Shown piece by piece: positions 48,000 through 60,335 of a stretch of DNA of 64,000 bases. Numbering within the stretch: the first letter of the stretch is position 1; every line of letters starts with the position of its first letter. Below the pieces are notes generated by a model. It saw nothing but the letters and a program-made list of their open reading frames with translations. It was not told the origin of the DNA and ran no database searches. This stretch comes from Loxodes magnus (taxonomy: Eukaryota > Ciliophora > Karyorelictea > Loxodida > Loxodidae): contig CAMPDV010001184.1 of NCBI GenBank assembly GCA_946699065.1, forward strand, positions 50,677-114,676. The letters are read 5' to 3'. Both the position numbers and the translations under genes were made by a program.

Positions 48000-48432
48000 A
48001 AACTAAGTAAAAGGAGTAAAACGTAAATATATTAAATAAAAAAATAAAAGAATCATGAATGATAAAAAAATAATTTAGAAAATAGAATAAAGTAAGTTCC
48101 GATATAATAAAAATATTAAAATATTTATAAATTTAATTATTTAGACTTATCGATAAGAAAAACTAAGTTAAAGAAGAATTATCTTATAAACTATTTATAG
48201 AAGTATAAATAATTTGAATATAAGGATAGATAATGATGAAAAGAGATAACTAACTAAATAAGTAAAAGAAACCAAAAAAAGAAATATAATTAAGAGAGAA
48301 AGGAAAAATGTAGAGTTATTTTTGGAGATTTACACTATAGAAGAATTTAAAAAATGGACTAATCTTGGATGTTTTGTTTTTACTTGATTAAAAAATAATA
48401 ATAAATTATTATATAATATAATTTAATATAAA

Positions 48433-49170
48433 ATGGCATCTAAGAAATAATAGAATTCTCCAACAAAATCTAAAAATTAACCAGACTTTGCTAACTATTT
48501 CTATTGTTACAATTGGATAATTAGAAGCTAGCAAAAGAAGTTTAAGACTTTAAATTAATAATTTAATCTCTCATGTTAGCCATTAACTAATTGGTAAATT
48601 AATAGGACTCTAAGCAAGAAATTAAATAATAGACTATTTCCTTAGAAATAGATAGAAAGATAAATTGGTCAAATCGAATGAAATTTAAGATAAAATTTTT
48701 CCCAGAGGATCAGTTAACTGGAGCATATCAAGCTCAGTTAACTATCAAATTCAGAATCATAAGGAGAAGAATCTGAATTAAAACTTATTCTATTAGAAAA
48801 GAAAAATTAAATGTTGATATTGCTATAAGTATGGACACAAGTTTAATTAGTGTTAACGATTTAAGAAGAAACAATCTTAAGTAACTGAAAGAGAAATCTA
48901 AAATTTATTCATAATCTTATGCTTCCAAACAGAAGACTTTCAAGAAAAAATATTTTAACCATTCTTAGAAACTTCAAAAATCTAAAAGGCATTGAGAGAT
49001 ACAATCTGGATTTGACTTACAAGAATTAGCAAGAGGAGAAAATAAAAATGTTATAAGAATTTACGATTAAAAAAATCAAGTATAATACGATCTCGAGACC
49101 TATTAATTACTACAAAACTCTATAAACTCTAATTAATGGTAAGCTAAATAAAGGTGAAGCCACATTAATA
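48433..49170 (+). pseudogene. Retrotransposon ORF1 with CCHC zinc knuckle, tandem copy A
   Basis: The ATG at 48433 starts M-A-S-K-K-Q-Q-N-S-P-T-K, like the neighbour at 49682 (M-V-P-K-K-Q-Q-T-S-P-T-N). After a frame change, 48812-48853 encodes C-[TGA]-Y-C-Y-K-Y-G-H-K-F-N-Q-C, a perfect CX2CX4HX4C zinc knuckle with TGA where Trp or another aromatic residue is common. The C-terminus, in yet another frame, reads K-I-K-M-L-Q-E-F and N-G-K-L-N-K-G-E-A-T-L-I (ending about 49170), matching the ORF1 C-terminal motif G-K-P-N-K-G-D-S-T-L-I of the minus-strand elements. At least two frameshifts, so non-functional, but clearly Gag/ORF1-like. I see no ORF2 behind it. Confidence 0.7.
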
Positions 49171-49681
49171 TATTATTATATTAATTTTTAAAAAAAAAGG
49201 AACATAAAAATTTGAAAGACAAGAAGTAAATGTAAATTAAAGTGTAATGTGAAAAGAATAATAGGATTTTTAAGGAGTTTAAGAGTAAAAGAGAATAAGA
49301 GAAATGTAAGAAGACAAGAAGTAATTTAAAATAAAAAAAATTGCAAAGACAAAAGTATTTAACATTAGCTAAATAAAAAATTAAATTAAAAATTAAAAAA
49401 AAATTAATCATTAAAAAGATATCTTTATGAAAGAGAAGTGATGAAAAGAAGCTGAAAAAAAATAATCTTTTAACTCCTCAATTTAAAAAATAGAAAAGAT
49501 AATAAGATAGATTGAAACATCATAAAATGGATTTTAAATAAATAGAAGAGATAATTTAAATAAATTATATAGAATATATAAAGAAAAATAAAAGGATGCG
49601 CTTCATCTGCATAGAGCATATCATCTGTACTGCTTGTATACTATTTAAAAACATTTCTTAGATATATTATATAAAAATAAA
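49171..49681. other. AT-rich spacer between two ORF1 copies
   Basis: No gene. The minus-strand frame at 49181-49411 is low-complexity Phe/Leu/Ile translation of A-rich DNA. A balanced patch at 49595-49640 has no recognised identity. Confidence 0.5.
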
Positions 49682-50425
49682 ATGGTACCTAAGAAATAAC
49701 AGACTTCACCAACAAACCTTATAAAACTTAGTAGGATGTAGTCAATGATCTCTGCTATCTTTAGATAGAGAATTAAGAAATAACAAAAGTAATTAAAGAT
49801 CTTTATAAACTAACTAATGAATTGTAAAATCCTATAGAAATTGTAAAATAGGAAAATTCAACACTACGATAGGAATTGCTCTAAACCCGCACTTGCAACA
49901 AATTTAAGGTGGAATTTTACAGACAGAACAAATAGCAATAGAAATTTAAAATTTGAAAATACTAAACTAGAAAAACTTAAAGAAAGTGATTCATTGGAAA
50001 TAGAATAACAAACTGCAACAAAATATATTCCCTATCGGAAAATAATGATATGTTGACATTGCAAGCTTTCATTATATAAAGTAAGAAATTGCTACCAATT
50101 TTAATAAAAATAAAAGAGATTAATATAAATCAAATGGTAAGATATGCTTAAAATAAGCAAGACAAGTGAATGTTTGCTTAATCTGAAAAAAACTCAAACT
50201 AAGCAAAAAAGCTCATTATATCTAAAAGACAGTAAACTATTTCAATGAAAATGATAGCGATTAGGCCTATCGAAAAAAATAATGGAAACAAATCTTAAAA
50301 ATATCAAGAAACATGATAATGAAGATACAGGCAAATTTAAAGTGATAAATTATTTTAAAACAATAAATTAACAAACTAATAAGTGGTAAACCAAATAAAG
50401 GTGAGACCAGAAATAATAGTGTTAT
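49682..50425 (+). pseudogene. Retrotransposon ORF1 with degenerate zinc knuckle, tandem copy B
   Basis: From the ATG at 49682 the frame runs unbroken into C124-[TGA]-H-C127-K-L-S-L-Y132-K-V-R-N-C137 (50051-50092). This is a zinc knuckle in which the His is replaced by Tyr, with TGA again in the residue after the first Cys. The C-terminal motif G-K-P-N-K-G-E-T-R (about 50378-50404) is in another frame, so there is a frameshift. It is a diverged duplicate of copy A, 1.25 kb downstream in the same orientation, with similar N-terminus, knuckle and C-terminal motif. The His to Tyr change would weaken zinc binding, so it is probably a dead copy. Confidence 0.65.
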
Positions 50426-53277
50426 GCTATAATAATATATTAGAATAAAGAAATATCATAAGTTTTATTTTGATCAAATGAAGATTTATAGCATTTATAT
50501 CTAAGACTAGAACAATCTAATTAAATATGAAAGTATTATTACAAAAGAATTTAGAAAATAACTGAAAATTTTAACAAATAATTAAGTTAATTAAAGTAAC
50601 AAGAGGTAAATTCATACAAAAGGAAATCATACAAACGAAGTATCTAATTGATAATAATATTTTATATATCATATATGAAATCTACAAAGAAATTTAAACT
50701 GGTAAGTAGCACTTGCGTTAAAAACACAAGAAAACAATTAATTCTCAGTTTAAGAAACATAATTAAACATTTTCTATAATCTCTATACTCTTACTACTTT
50801 TCTCAATTTTTTCTTTTATATCTTCTTTTCATATTTATTTTTTCTTAAAATAAATCTTAATTTGAAAAGCAAACCTAAATATTTAAAAAATACTATAATC
50901 TAATTATCTGAAGTCACGAAAATTAACCTTTTTAATCTCCTTTTATTTACAAATTTTTTATTCTTTATAAAATCTAGTATGTTATAGCTTTACCTTGTCT
51001 CGTTGTTGATATTCCTTTCTTTTCTAAATTTTTAAAATAAGAAATAATTACCTTATTAAGAAAATTTCTGTTGATTCAATATGAAAAAAGATGTAAAGAA
51101 GAGTTAAGAGGAAAAACCAATAATATTGAAAAATACAACATTAGAAAAAAATTTTCAAATATTTTTTTTATCTTAGTAAATAGTAAGGAATTTTCATTAA
51201 AAATATGATGTACGAATTTAATGAAAAAATACTTTGAGTGATGTTAGTAACAAATTATAAGTAAAATTCGTGTAACATCAGATAAAAAAGTCAAAAAAGC
51301 AAGGCGAAACAAAAGTGAAACTTCTAAACTGATCCGAAATGGATTTAAAAACAAAAAAACTGTAATGAAGAAAACATCACTAATTAAGGAAAAATAACTA
51401 GAGAAAAATATCACTTTAAAAAAAAAAAATTAAATTAAAAAAAGAATCAAATTAAATGCTTAAAACTTTTGAAATATAACCATTTAACTAATTACTTTGA
51501 TTAATTTAAAAAAAACCAGAAGGTCTTCACAAATAGCAGGTAATGATAAATCTTAACTTTGAAAAAAGAATTCTTTGTAGCCTAAAAAAAAGCAACGTGA
51601 ATAAGAAAAAAAAACGTATTTTGTAAATGCAGAAAGCTTGAAAGATGTTAAGATATGATAAAACTTGTAAAATTTTAGATGAAAAAGAATTGATAAAAAA
51701 AAATTAAAAGAAAAGAAAGTAAAAGAAAAATCAAAATAAAAAAATTCATAAAAAAGTTATTAAAAAAGTAAAAAACAAAAAAAAAACTATAGATAAAAAT
51801 AACGACATCAAAAAAAATGAAATAAAGCAAAAAAATTTAATAAGAAAGATTTTTTATGAAGAAAATTTGATAAAAAAAACTTGTGAGAATTTGAGTAATA
51901 AAGGAAATTTGAGTCTGAAAGAGTAATTGAATTTGAGAAGATTAAATCGAAGTTTTTATGAAATTTTAAATAAATAAGAATGAAAAAATGTTTATAAGTA
52001 AGATAATCTCATTTTGTTTATATGATTTTTAATCTATTTTTTCTAAATTTGAATCCCATCATCGTTTTTTGAATTTTTTCATTTTTCTTAAGTTTTTGCT
52101 TTACTAAATTAATTATTTGAGCTGACATTTTTAGTAAAGAATAACTATTAGCAATTTTTTTCTTTATTACAAAAATTATAAATTAAGCTAAATAAGGTTT
52201 TTATTAATTCTATTTCTTTAATCTTAAATGTTTTCGTATAAAAATTGATAAAATCTGTCTTAAATATTTGTTATAGAATCAAAAAAAACGTATTTTTTTT
52301 GGAGAAAAATGGTAAGAGTTTCAAATAAAAAAATGCAGGCAAATTATTTTTTCGTTTTTTTTTATAAAAGGACTATTTTTTGATTTTATTATTTAAGTCA
52401 TTTTTTTTGTAATATGATTTCTTATGTTTTAATTCTTCTCTTCATAAAATAAAGCATTTTTATTACTTTATTGATCTTTATAGAAAAGAGCACTTTTTCA
52501 CCTATACCAAGAGCGGATAAAAAATAAACTGATTGTGAGTTTTTTATTTTTTTTTAATTTAAATATTGAAATAATTTTTATCTTTACTTTTCATATGTTA
52601 TTTCCTAATTCCAAATAATAATATTCTTTTCAAATTTCTATTTCTGATTATAATTTATAGTTAATATTGTAAAAATTAAATAGCAAAATAAAAATGTTTA
52701 GTTATTTATTTTAACTTAAATTATTTTATTTTGCATATGTTTGTTTTTTTTATTATAACTATTAGTCAAAAATTTATTTTTGGTTAATATTTTAAAACAT
52801 AATTATTCTAATAATTTTTTAACTGAACAAAAAGCAATTAGTTATTTTTTATAAAAGTAAAGTTGTCAGAAAAATTTGCTTCCATATATTATAATCAAAA
52901 ATTAAGCATACTAATTTTAGTATTATCCTTTTACTATTTATGATAATCTTAAAAACTGTTAAAATTATAGAATCTTCAAACATTTTAAAATGGAATAATA
53001 ATTACATTAATAATTATTTTGTAGCTAAAAGAAAAACTAAAAATAAGCAAATATACAAATACATTATAAATATAAATAAGCTTACAACCATTTATAGTTA
53101 TTAATATTTTTTACCATTTTATTTAGATTATTATTACAAATTCTTAAATATTTATGAATAGATACAAATAATACTTTTATAAATAATTAATTAAAGATTA
53201 AAAGTAAATACTAATCTCTTTAAACTTAACACTAGTTTATCCAATTGCCTAAATTTAAACTAAGCTAAAGTTTTCTT
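50426..53277. other. AT-rich region, no recognisable gene
   Basis: Extremely A-rich (about 51050-51950) then T-rich (52050-53200) on the plus strand. No endonuclease or reverse transcriptase motif that would belong to the ORF1 copies upstream, and no RNA gene seen. Confidence 0.5.
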
Positions 53278-53588
53278 AATTAATTTAAACTAAAAAAGTT
53301 TTTGGACCGGAAACTCCTTTCCGATTGCACGACCCGACGCTCTCTTTTTATGGAATAACGGGGATATCCTGTTTTGCTCCAGGCACAGCTGCTAGGGAGT
53401 TCCATCGCTATGAGCAGCCAGGCTTCAAGCCCCTACCAAGAGCGGATAATCTCAAAGACAGTGTTCCCTTCAGAAAATGACTCTGACCAGGGACTTTCTC
53501 AGCGACAGGAAAGGAACTTGTTCATATCCATAAAACCAGAAAGTGTTGTCACGAAGGTCATTCTCAGCTCCCACCATCTTTCCAATTA
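53278..53588 (+). mobile_element. SINE-like element, copy S3 (diverged)
   Basis: A 311-bp plus-oriented member with the family ends (AATTAATTT at the left, CTTTCCAATTA at the right) but many substitutions against S1, S2 and S4, for example TTTTGGACCGGAAACTCC where the others have TTTTGGACTGCAACTTC. The cores GGGGATATCCTG, CCAGGCTTCAAGCCCCTACC, GGGACTTTCTCAGCGACAGG and CTCAGCTCCCACCATCTTT are kept. No target-site duplication is evident, consistent with an older insertion. The ATG frame 53374-53598 inside it is not a gene. Confidence 0.85.
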
Positions 53589-54127
53589 TTTGATTTAAAA
53601 ATTAAATAATTTACTATATATAAGTTAAACATTTACTTTCATTCTTTTACATTTCTAATAGTAAATAAAAAAAAATTATTATTTTTGTTTTTATAAATAT
53701 AATAGTTTTTTTAATATTATTTAATTTCTTTTAATTTCAATGAGGTATAGTTTATATCTTACAAACATTTAAAGTTGATTTATGTTTGAAATCTTAGTAT
53801 TGATAGAATATTTTCGGAAAGAAACCAGATTTTAGAACTTAAATTTTGTAATTACAGATAGCTATTTTAAGCCTATAATTTTATCAATATTTACTCAAAG
53901 TTAAAATTTTTTTATTTTAATTTTTCCTTCTTTGTTAAAGTCGTTCAGAAAACACAGTACGGCTAAAGTCAGTAGCCCTCAAACTCTAAAAATAAATAAT
54001 TAATTAAATAGCTCTTTATTTAATTTTTTAATATAATAAAATAATATTTTTGCTAATTCGCTTTTTTAAATTTTTATAATTGATATGAATCTATGTGTTT
54101 TATTTCTTTCCAATAATTATAATATAT
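53589..54127. other. AT-rich spacer before the second 7.5-kb repeat
   Basis: No recognisable gene. A short patch of higher G+C around 53940-53985 has no identified feature. Confidence 0.5.
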
Positions 54128-55215
54128 TTAATATTTACAATTATCCTAGCTACTTAATATATATTTTTTCAATGTTTTTAAATCATAATAATAAATTTTT
54201 AAAAAAGCTCTAAAATTAATCTCCATCATTTTAATAGTTTATCTTTCAGATTATGTGTATTGCTATTAAATAATTTAAATTTAAACTTAAAATATTTTTA
54301 TATATCCTTAATTATCAGAATTTTTCTTTCAATTAAAGACATTAAAATTTAAAAAGTTTCGTAATATCACTTCCTCTTCGTTAGCATTTCTTATCTAAAC
54401 ATCTTCTGATTATTCATAAATATCTTTTTTAAATAGCTCCATTCATCCATCAAGTATTAATCTGTGAAATATTTTTATTTGTAATTCTACCTATATTTCT
54501 TAACTTCTAGGAAATGCGTTTATATAAACTCGATCATTAAGAATCAAATTTTTATATTTAAAAACTCCTAATTTTATACTATAGTCATTTTCTTATATCT
54601 AATTACTAATTACATTCCATTATACGATCGAAAGTATCATAATCTACTCATATGCAAAGGGGGCTTTCATATGTTAATGTGAGCTTCTCTGCTTAATTGC
54701 ATTTTTATATTAAAATTTACTATAATTCTAAATAAATAATGAATTAAGGTTTTTATAGTATGATTTAAATGTTTATATTAATCCCAAAGTTAATTTAATT
54801 CTTCACAGTTAATTTAATAATAATATATTCTCTATGTAATTAAATATTATTTCCAAATATATTAAAATTGCTATTAAATTAGATTTATTTAAGATTATTT
54901 GGAAAGACATCTATATTTATTAGATCCCTCAGATCTATTAATTGTTTATTAATTTTATATTTCTTTAGATAATTATACCTAATAGAGGATTATTTAAAAA
55001 GAAAATTTACAATAATTGTTATCTGATCAGTCAATAATCTTATATTAGATATAAGAGAAATTGTTTTAAACAAGTTTCTATGATTGAAAAATGCCAAAAC
55101 TATTTTTTCTTATAAACACTTCAATTAAATAAAATTTATTTGCTATTCCATTTATATTGACATGCTCAATCCTAATCTGACTTAAGTTATTTCTTTATAA
55201 CAATTTTTCACGACC
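54128..55215 (-). pseudogene. Non-LTR retrotransposon ORF2 N-terminal region, copy 2
   Basis: Counterpart of 1-1090. Unlike copy 1, the sequence beyond its lower edge is visible here (below 54128) and shows no reverse transcriptase. The minus-strand element is therefore truncated within ORF2 at the edge of the duplicated block, at least in this copy. Confidence 0.5.
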
Positions 55216-55529
55216 GAGCAAATATTTTATTCATATGTACTTGAATTTATGTAAATGTGGTTTTACGATTTTTTTGCTTTATATATTAAAGATAAAACTA
55301 AATATATGTCATAGAAATGATAAATCATTTAGTCTCTTAATTATATCTTTGAGTATTGCTTAATCTATAATATTATTAGATTAAAAATAGATTAAACTTC
55401 TTTATATAGCCTGAAGATTTTTAATCCAAAATGAATATTAAATAAATAATTTTACATGATGATGAATATAGTATGTGTAATTTTTAATTTATTTGATGGA
55501 TGGATTTCATCAATTTTGCTTTAATAATA

Positions 55530-56202
55530 CAACTAATTTTCCATTTTTTCATTTTACTAAAGTAAAATTTTATAATAATATAATAATAAAAATTGATTAA
55601 CGTGGAGTCACCTTTATTTGGTTTTCCACGAATTAATAGTTTTTTGTTAATAAAAAGAAATTTCGATTTGTCTGGGTCAAGTCTAGCATAAGTCCTCATG
55701 ATTTTCAATTAATTTTTTCTAATGGTTTCCGATAAGTATATTCCCATTTATTTCTTATTGAACTCATTAAATGCATGTTAAATATGCGAAGCTTCTGTAT
55801 TTAGTTGGAGTATTTTCTTCTATAAAGTTTTCCTTCAAAATTGCAGTAGATTCTCATAATTTTCCGTTAGGGAATATAAGTTATTGGGATATGCTATTCT
55901 ACGTCCATTGGATCATTCATCAAAAGCTTTGATAGGAGTATGCTTCCCGTCAATTCTGCGAATTGATTGAATTTAGTTTCTGATTATTCTATTTTAACAT
56001 TTTCTTCTTATTTATTTCCAATTTTTTTATCTTACACATTGATCATCAGAAATTCGGTTTTATTTTATAGTTCTTATACTTGTCTTAATAAGTTAAAATT
56101 TTGTTGTTACATGACTCTGAGTTCTTAAAGTATTTTTTAATATTCGTTTCTTGATTAAGATGAAACCTCTTAAGAAAAGACTGATGACAAGAAAGATTCC
56201 AT
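55530..56202 (-). pseudogene. Non-LTR retrotransposon ORF1-like protein, minus strand, copy 2
   Basis: Counterpart of 1400-2061, starting at ATG 56202 (M-E-S-F-L-S-S). It keeps the coiled coil and the C-terminal G-K-P-N-K-G-D-S-T-L-I-N block (55484-55708 region) and shows the same frame change between them. Because both copies share the frameshift, it predates the duplication or reflects genuine frameshifting. Confidence 0.7.
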
Positions 56203-56576
56203 TTTTTCATCGTTTTTATATAATAAAAAATATTAATTAAAAGTATCTAATTTCTATGATTTAATTTTAATTCTTTATACTATTATTTCTATTAGAATAG
56301 TAAACAAGAATAAAAATAGAAAAAATAAATAAAGAAGATATATAAAATTTAGTGTTATTAAAAAAATATATGATAACTATATTTATAAGCTAAAATTATT
56401 AATTAAATTAAATTAAAAATGAATGGAAAAATAAAAAATGTAATATGGCATGATGTAACTAGTGTTACTCTTTGTATTTTATATTAAATCTATTTAAATA
56501 TTACTTTTTTTATATATTTTTAGTTTCATCCACTTAGCTTTAACATAAATCTGAGTAATTTATAAATTATTTTTTT

Positions 56577-57290
56577 TAGCATTCTTTTTCAATGTTGCTA
56601 TTATAAAAACTAAATTTAAGAAATTAGATAAGAATTTGATGCTTAAATATTGAAGAAACATCACTTAATTACTATTTGCTAAGAACAAATACAAGAAAAC
56701 GAACTTAAAATTTAAAATACATTAACATAGAAAGAAAATGATATCTAAAATATAGCAATTTTCTATGCAAAATAATTAACAGAGATTTTTAAAGAATATT
56801 CTGATATTCAAACTTATTTAATTAGTAAAATATTATGAACATTAATGCGAACTAAAACTAGATGCTTATGTAGAGATATCATAGCTCTAGAAAGACAAAA
56901 CAAAATCAAAGATTTAATTAATTTAAAAATCTTTAAAATAAGACACTGCTACTCAGATGGTTTAATTTAGTCAACTTTATGAATAAAAACAAAGCTACAG
57001 TGTAGACATTTCAAATTTTATAATAAAAAATAATTAAATCTCATTATTGATTAAAATTCAGTAGAATCAATATAAATTGTTAAAGAAGTTAGTAAGATGC
57101 ATAATTAAGTAAAAGTAAATTGAAATTTATGTAACATAACTAATTATTTTAAGTTGATGTTGAAGAAATAATTAAAAGAAATAACTTTAAAAATTAAAAA
57201 TTTATTTAATTTATAAGAACGAAAAAATGACAAAATCAAAATCTCTTTGCTTAAGTTGAAACTAGATTTATTACATTATCTAGTAAATTA
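56577..57290 (+). pseudogene. Putative ORF1 of the plus-strand retrotransposon, copy 2
   Basis: Counterpart of 2446-3150 with the same Gln/Glu/Lys-rich coiled-coil frame. It differs by a 12-bp insertion near 57265 (a duplicated GATTTATTACAT-like segment), which keeps the frame. Confidence 0.4.
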
Positions 57291-57650
57291 AATTAGGCCA
57301 CAATTGAACGAAATTAAGTAAAAATTAAAATAGATTAAAAACTAACATAGCAATCTGATGCATTAACTTTATTTATTATTATTTGTAATAGAAATTCAAT
57401 AATCTAAGCTCCAAAGTTACTCCATATTTAAATTCACAATAATTAAAATGTTCTTTACTTTTGTGACCCAGGACTGAAAAGGAGGAGCAGAAGTAAATTA
57501 ATTAAAAATAGCTCATTGCAATATGAATTAAATCTAAACAAAATAATTAAGTATTAAATAATTTACTCTATAATAAAGAATATATATTTTTAATTAATAA
57601 AACTTGATTACAATAGGACTTCATTCCAATATAAATTTAAGGATATAGAA

Positions 57651-57958
57651 TAATTAAAAAGATGGTGGGAGCTGAGATTGACCTTCTGAATCATACTTTC
57701 TGGATTTATGGCTAGGAACAAGTTCCTTTCCTGTCGCTGAGAAAGTCCCTGATCAAAGTCAACCTTTGCAAGGGAACGCCTTCCTTTTGATTATCCACTT
57801 CTGGTAGGGGCTTGAAGCCTGGCTGCCCATAGCGATGGAACTCCCTGGCCGCTGCTTTTCGAAAGCAACAGGATATCCCCATTATCCCATGAAGGGAGTG
57901 TTGGGGTCGTTAAACAGCAAGAAGTTGCAGTCCAAAACTCTTTAAGTTAAAATTAATT
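57651..57958 (-). mobile_element. SINE-like element, copy S4
   Basis: Duplicate of S1, with the same 17-bp flanking repeat (57634-57650 and 57959-57975) at the same place in ORF2. It was copied with the 7.5-kb unit and does not represent an independent insertion. Confidence 0.9.
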
Positions 57959-59784
57959 AATTTAAGGATATAGAAAATATTTTAAAAATTGTGAATAATC
58001 CTAAAGATCAGCAGAGTTTGCTTTATTGTTAAAGAAGAACTTGATTAGAGACAAATTTAAATTGATTTTGGCGATTAAAATAGTCGTTTCTTAGTAATTA
58101 AAGTTAATAACATTTATTTTGCAACATATTATTTGCCAACAGAGGAAAAAAACTTTATCTGTCAAAGACTAATCATATTAAAACTTAGAACATATCCTTA
58201 ATGAAGTAGGAGATTAAGCCCTTATGCTATTGGGAGACTTTTATGCTCTTTTGTAAAAGTATGGGAGTAATAATTCATAAAATTAATAAAATAACGCTTA
58301 AAGATTAAATAATTTTATTAAAGAATATGATTTATAAATAGTTAATGCTACATGATTTGTTGTTTTTAGAAGTAGAGTAAATCATAAAATTTATTGCAAA
58401 GATTATGATATAGTCAATTATCATATCAACATTAATTAGATTACACTATTTTAAGTTTCACATAACACTTGACTTGATACAGATCACTTTTCTATACTGT
58501 TTAACTTACTTATCTAAAATATTAATAGAAACGTAACAATTCTAACTCCTAGAATAAATTTTAAGATTAATAAACTTTAAAATTTAGAAATTAGATCTGA
58601 ATATAAAGTCTTATTTGAATGATGCTTGATTAATTTTGATATAATTGATTAAAATAATATAGATTAATAATACTATTTTATAAGACATTTACTCATTAAT
58701 AATGCAGATTAAATCTTAGGATAAGTTACATAGAATAATAAATTTAATTTACTTCCAATAAATATTATTAAGAGTTTTAACGCAGCAAAATAAGCACAAA
58801 TAGCTTATCAGCAAGCTTTAGAATAATAAGGAAGGGTAAACTAGATAGTTTTGAAGTTGGCTTATTAAAAGATAAAAAAGTAATTACTGGAAATACAAGT
58901 AAAAATAAGCCAAAAAAATAGAGAATAAATGAATGAGTCTCCTACTAAAATATTTAAGTAAACAAAAAGTTTTTGAATCCAAGAAAGAGAAATAATATGT
59001 ATTTGGATTCAGAAGGGTTTTCAAATTTCATATACAATTAGGAAAATAATGTTCTTAATAAGCACAAAAACATTGATGAGGAAGAAATATGAAAATGTAA
59101 TTAAAAAATTGATAATATTTATAGAAATTGTGATTTCTTATAAGAGCAGGTACCTATATATAGACAAGAGTTCGATCTATTTCATTTAAATGAAATTTAA
59201 ACAATTATAAAGAAGTTAGGAAATAACAAATAAAATGGAGCTGATGGCATTAAAACAGAACTCGTTAAATATGTTAATAAAGATTTTTATTTTGTGCTTT
59301 TGAAATTTATAAATAACATGCTAAGAAATCAAAAAAATCCGAATGAACTTAAGCAAATAATAATACTTCCTATTTACAAAAAGGATCAAAAAGCGATTGA
59401 AGAAATTGGAGACCTATTGCACTTATAAACGTCATCCTTAAAATATATGATAAAAAGCTTACTTAAAGATTATATGAATATATTGAATAATGAAAGATTA
59501 TACATCCTTCACAATTAGGGATTTCTTAAGAAAAGATAAACTATGCACTAAATATGAACCTTATAATCAATTAATGATTTGTATAGAAGATCAGGAAAGA
59601 AGAAACATTTGCTCTCTACTCTTATTGATATTGAAAAGATGTTTGATAGTTTTGATAGATGTCTATTTTTTGATCATTTAAGAAGAATTAAAATACCTTT
59701 AGCACTAATAAATAATATTAAATCATTTTATAAAGATCTAGATGCTAGGTTTCTATTAGATGGAAAATTATCAAGAATGTTATA

Positions 59785-60335
59785 AATAAATAAATAAATT
59801 TGATTATAGAGCGCGTAGCACTCTCGTTGGTGCGCAGCTCTTTAAAAAAAAATGTTTCATACTGACAAGAATGTTTATTACTGATAAAATTATCAGATAC
59901 TGGTGGACCTTGTTCAATGCTGGTATAATTATTCAGTACTGATAAAAATGTTCAATACTGATATAATTTTAGAATACTCGTAATCTTTAATACTTGCTGG
60001 AGGTCCAAGGACATGGCAGGATTATGTCTCATTGCATCACCAAAGCAGAGGACGACATGTGTCAATTATGGGTACTTAAATTTCCCACCTCTGATGAAGC
60101 TCGCAATATTATTTCTTTTTCGTTCCAGTATTAAAAATAAACGAAGCCAAGTCAAGCCAGCGTCGAAGGTCTAAGAATCTTATGTCTCGAGGTCAAACCA
60201 AAACAGAGGAAGACATAAAGTCGATTATGGGTACTTAACTTCCCCAACCTCTGATGAAGATGACCTTGTTGTTCACCTTCAAACAACTATGGCGATATTA
60301 AAAATTAATATATATAATATAACAATGGTGTATTC
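59785..60335 (+). mobile_element. Second insertion inside the reverse transcriptase, copy 2 (longer form)
   Basis: Contains the hairpin at 59809-59840, the TACTG repeats, and two imperfect copies of a roughly 60-bp segment ending CCTCTGATGAAG (about 60040-60099 and 60198-60259). Copy 1 has only one such segment and lacks the 160 bp between the two ends (60100-60259). No target-site duplication was found. Confidence 0.55.
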
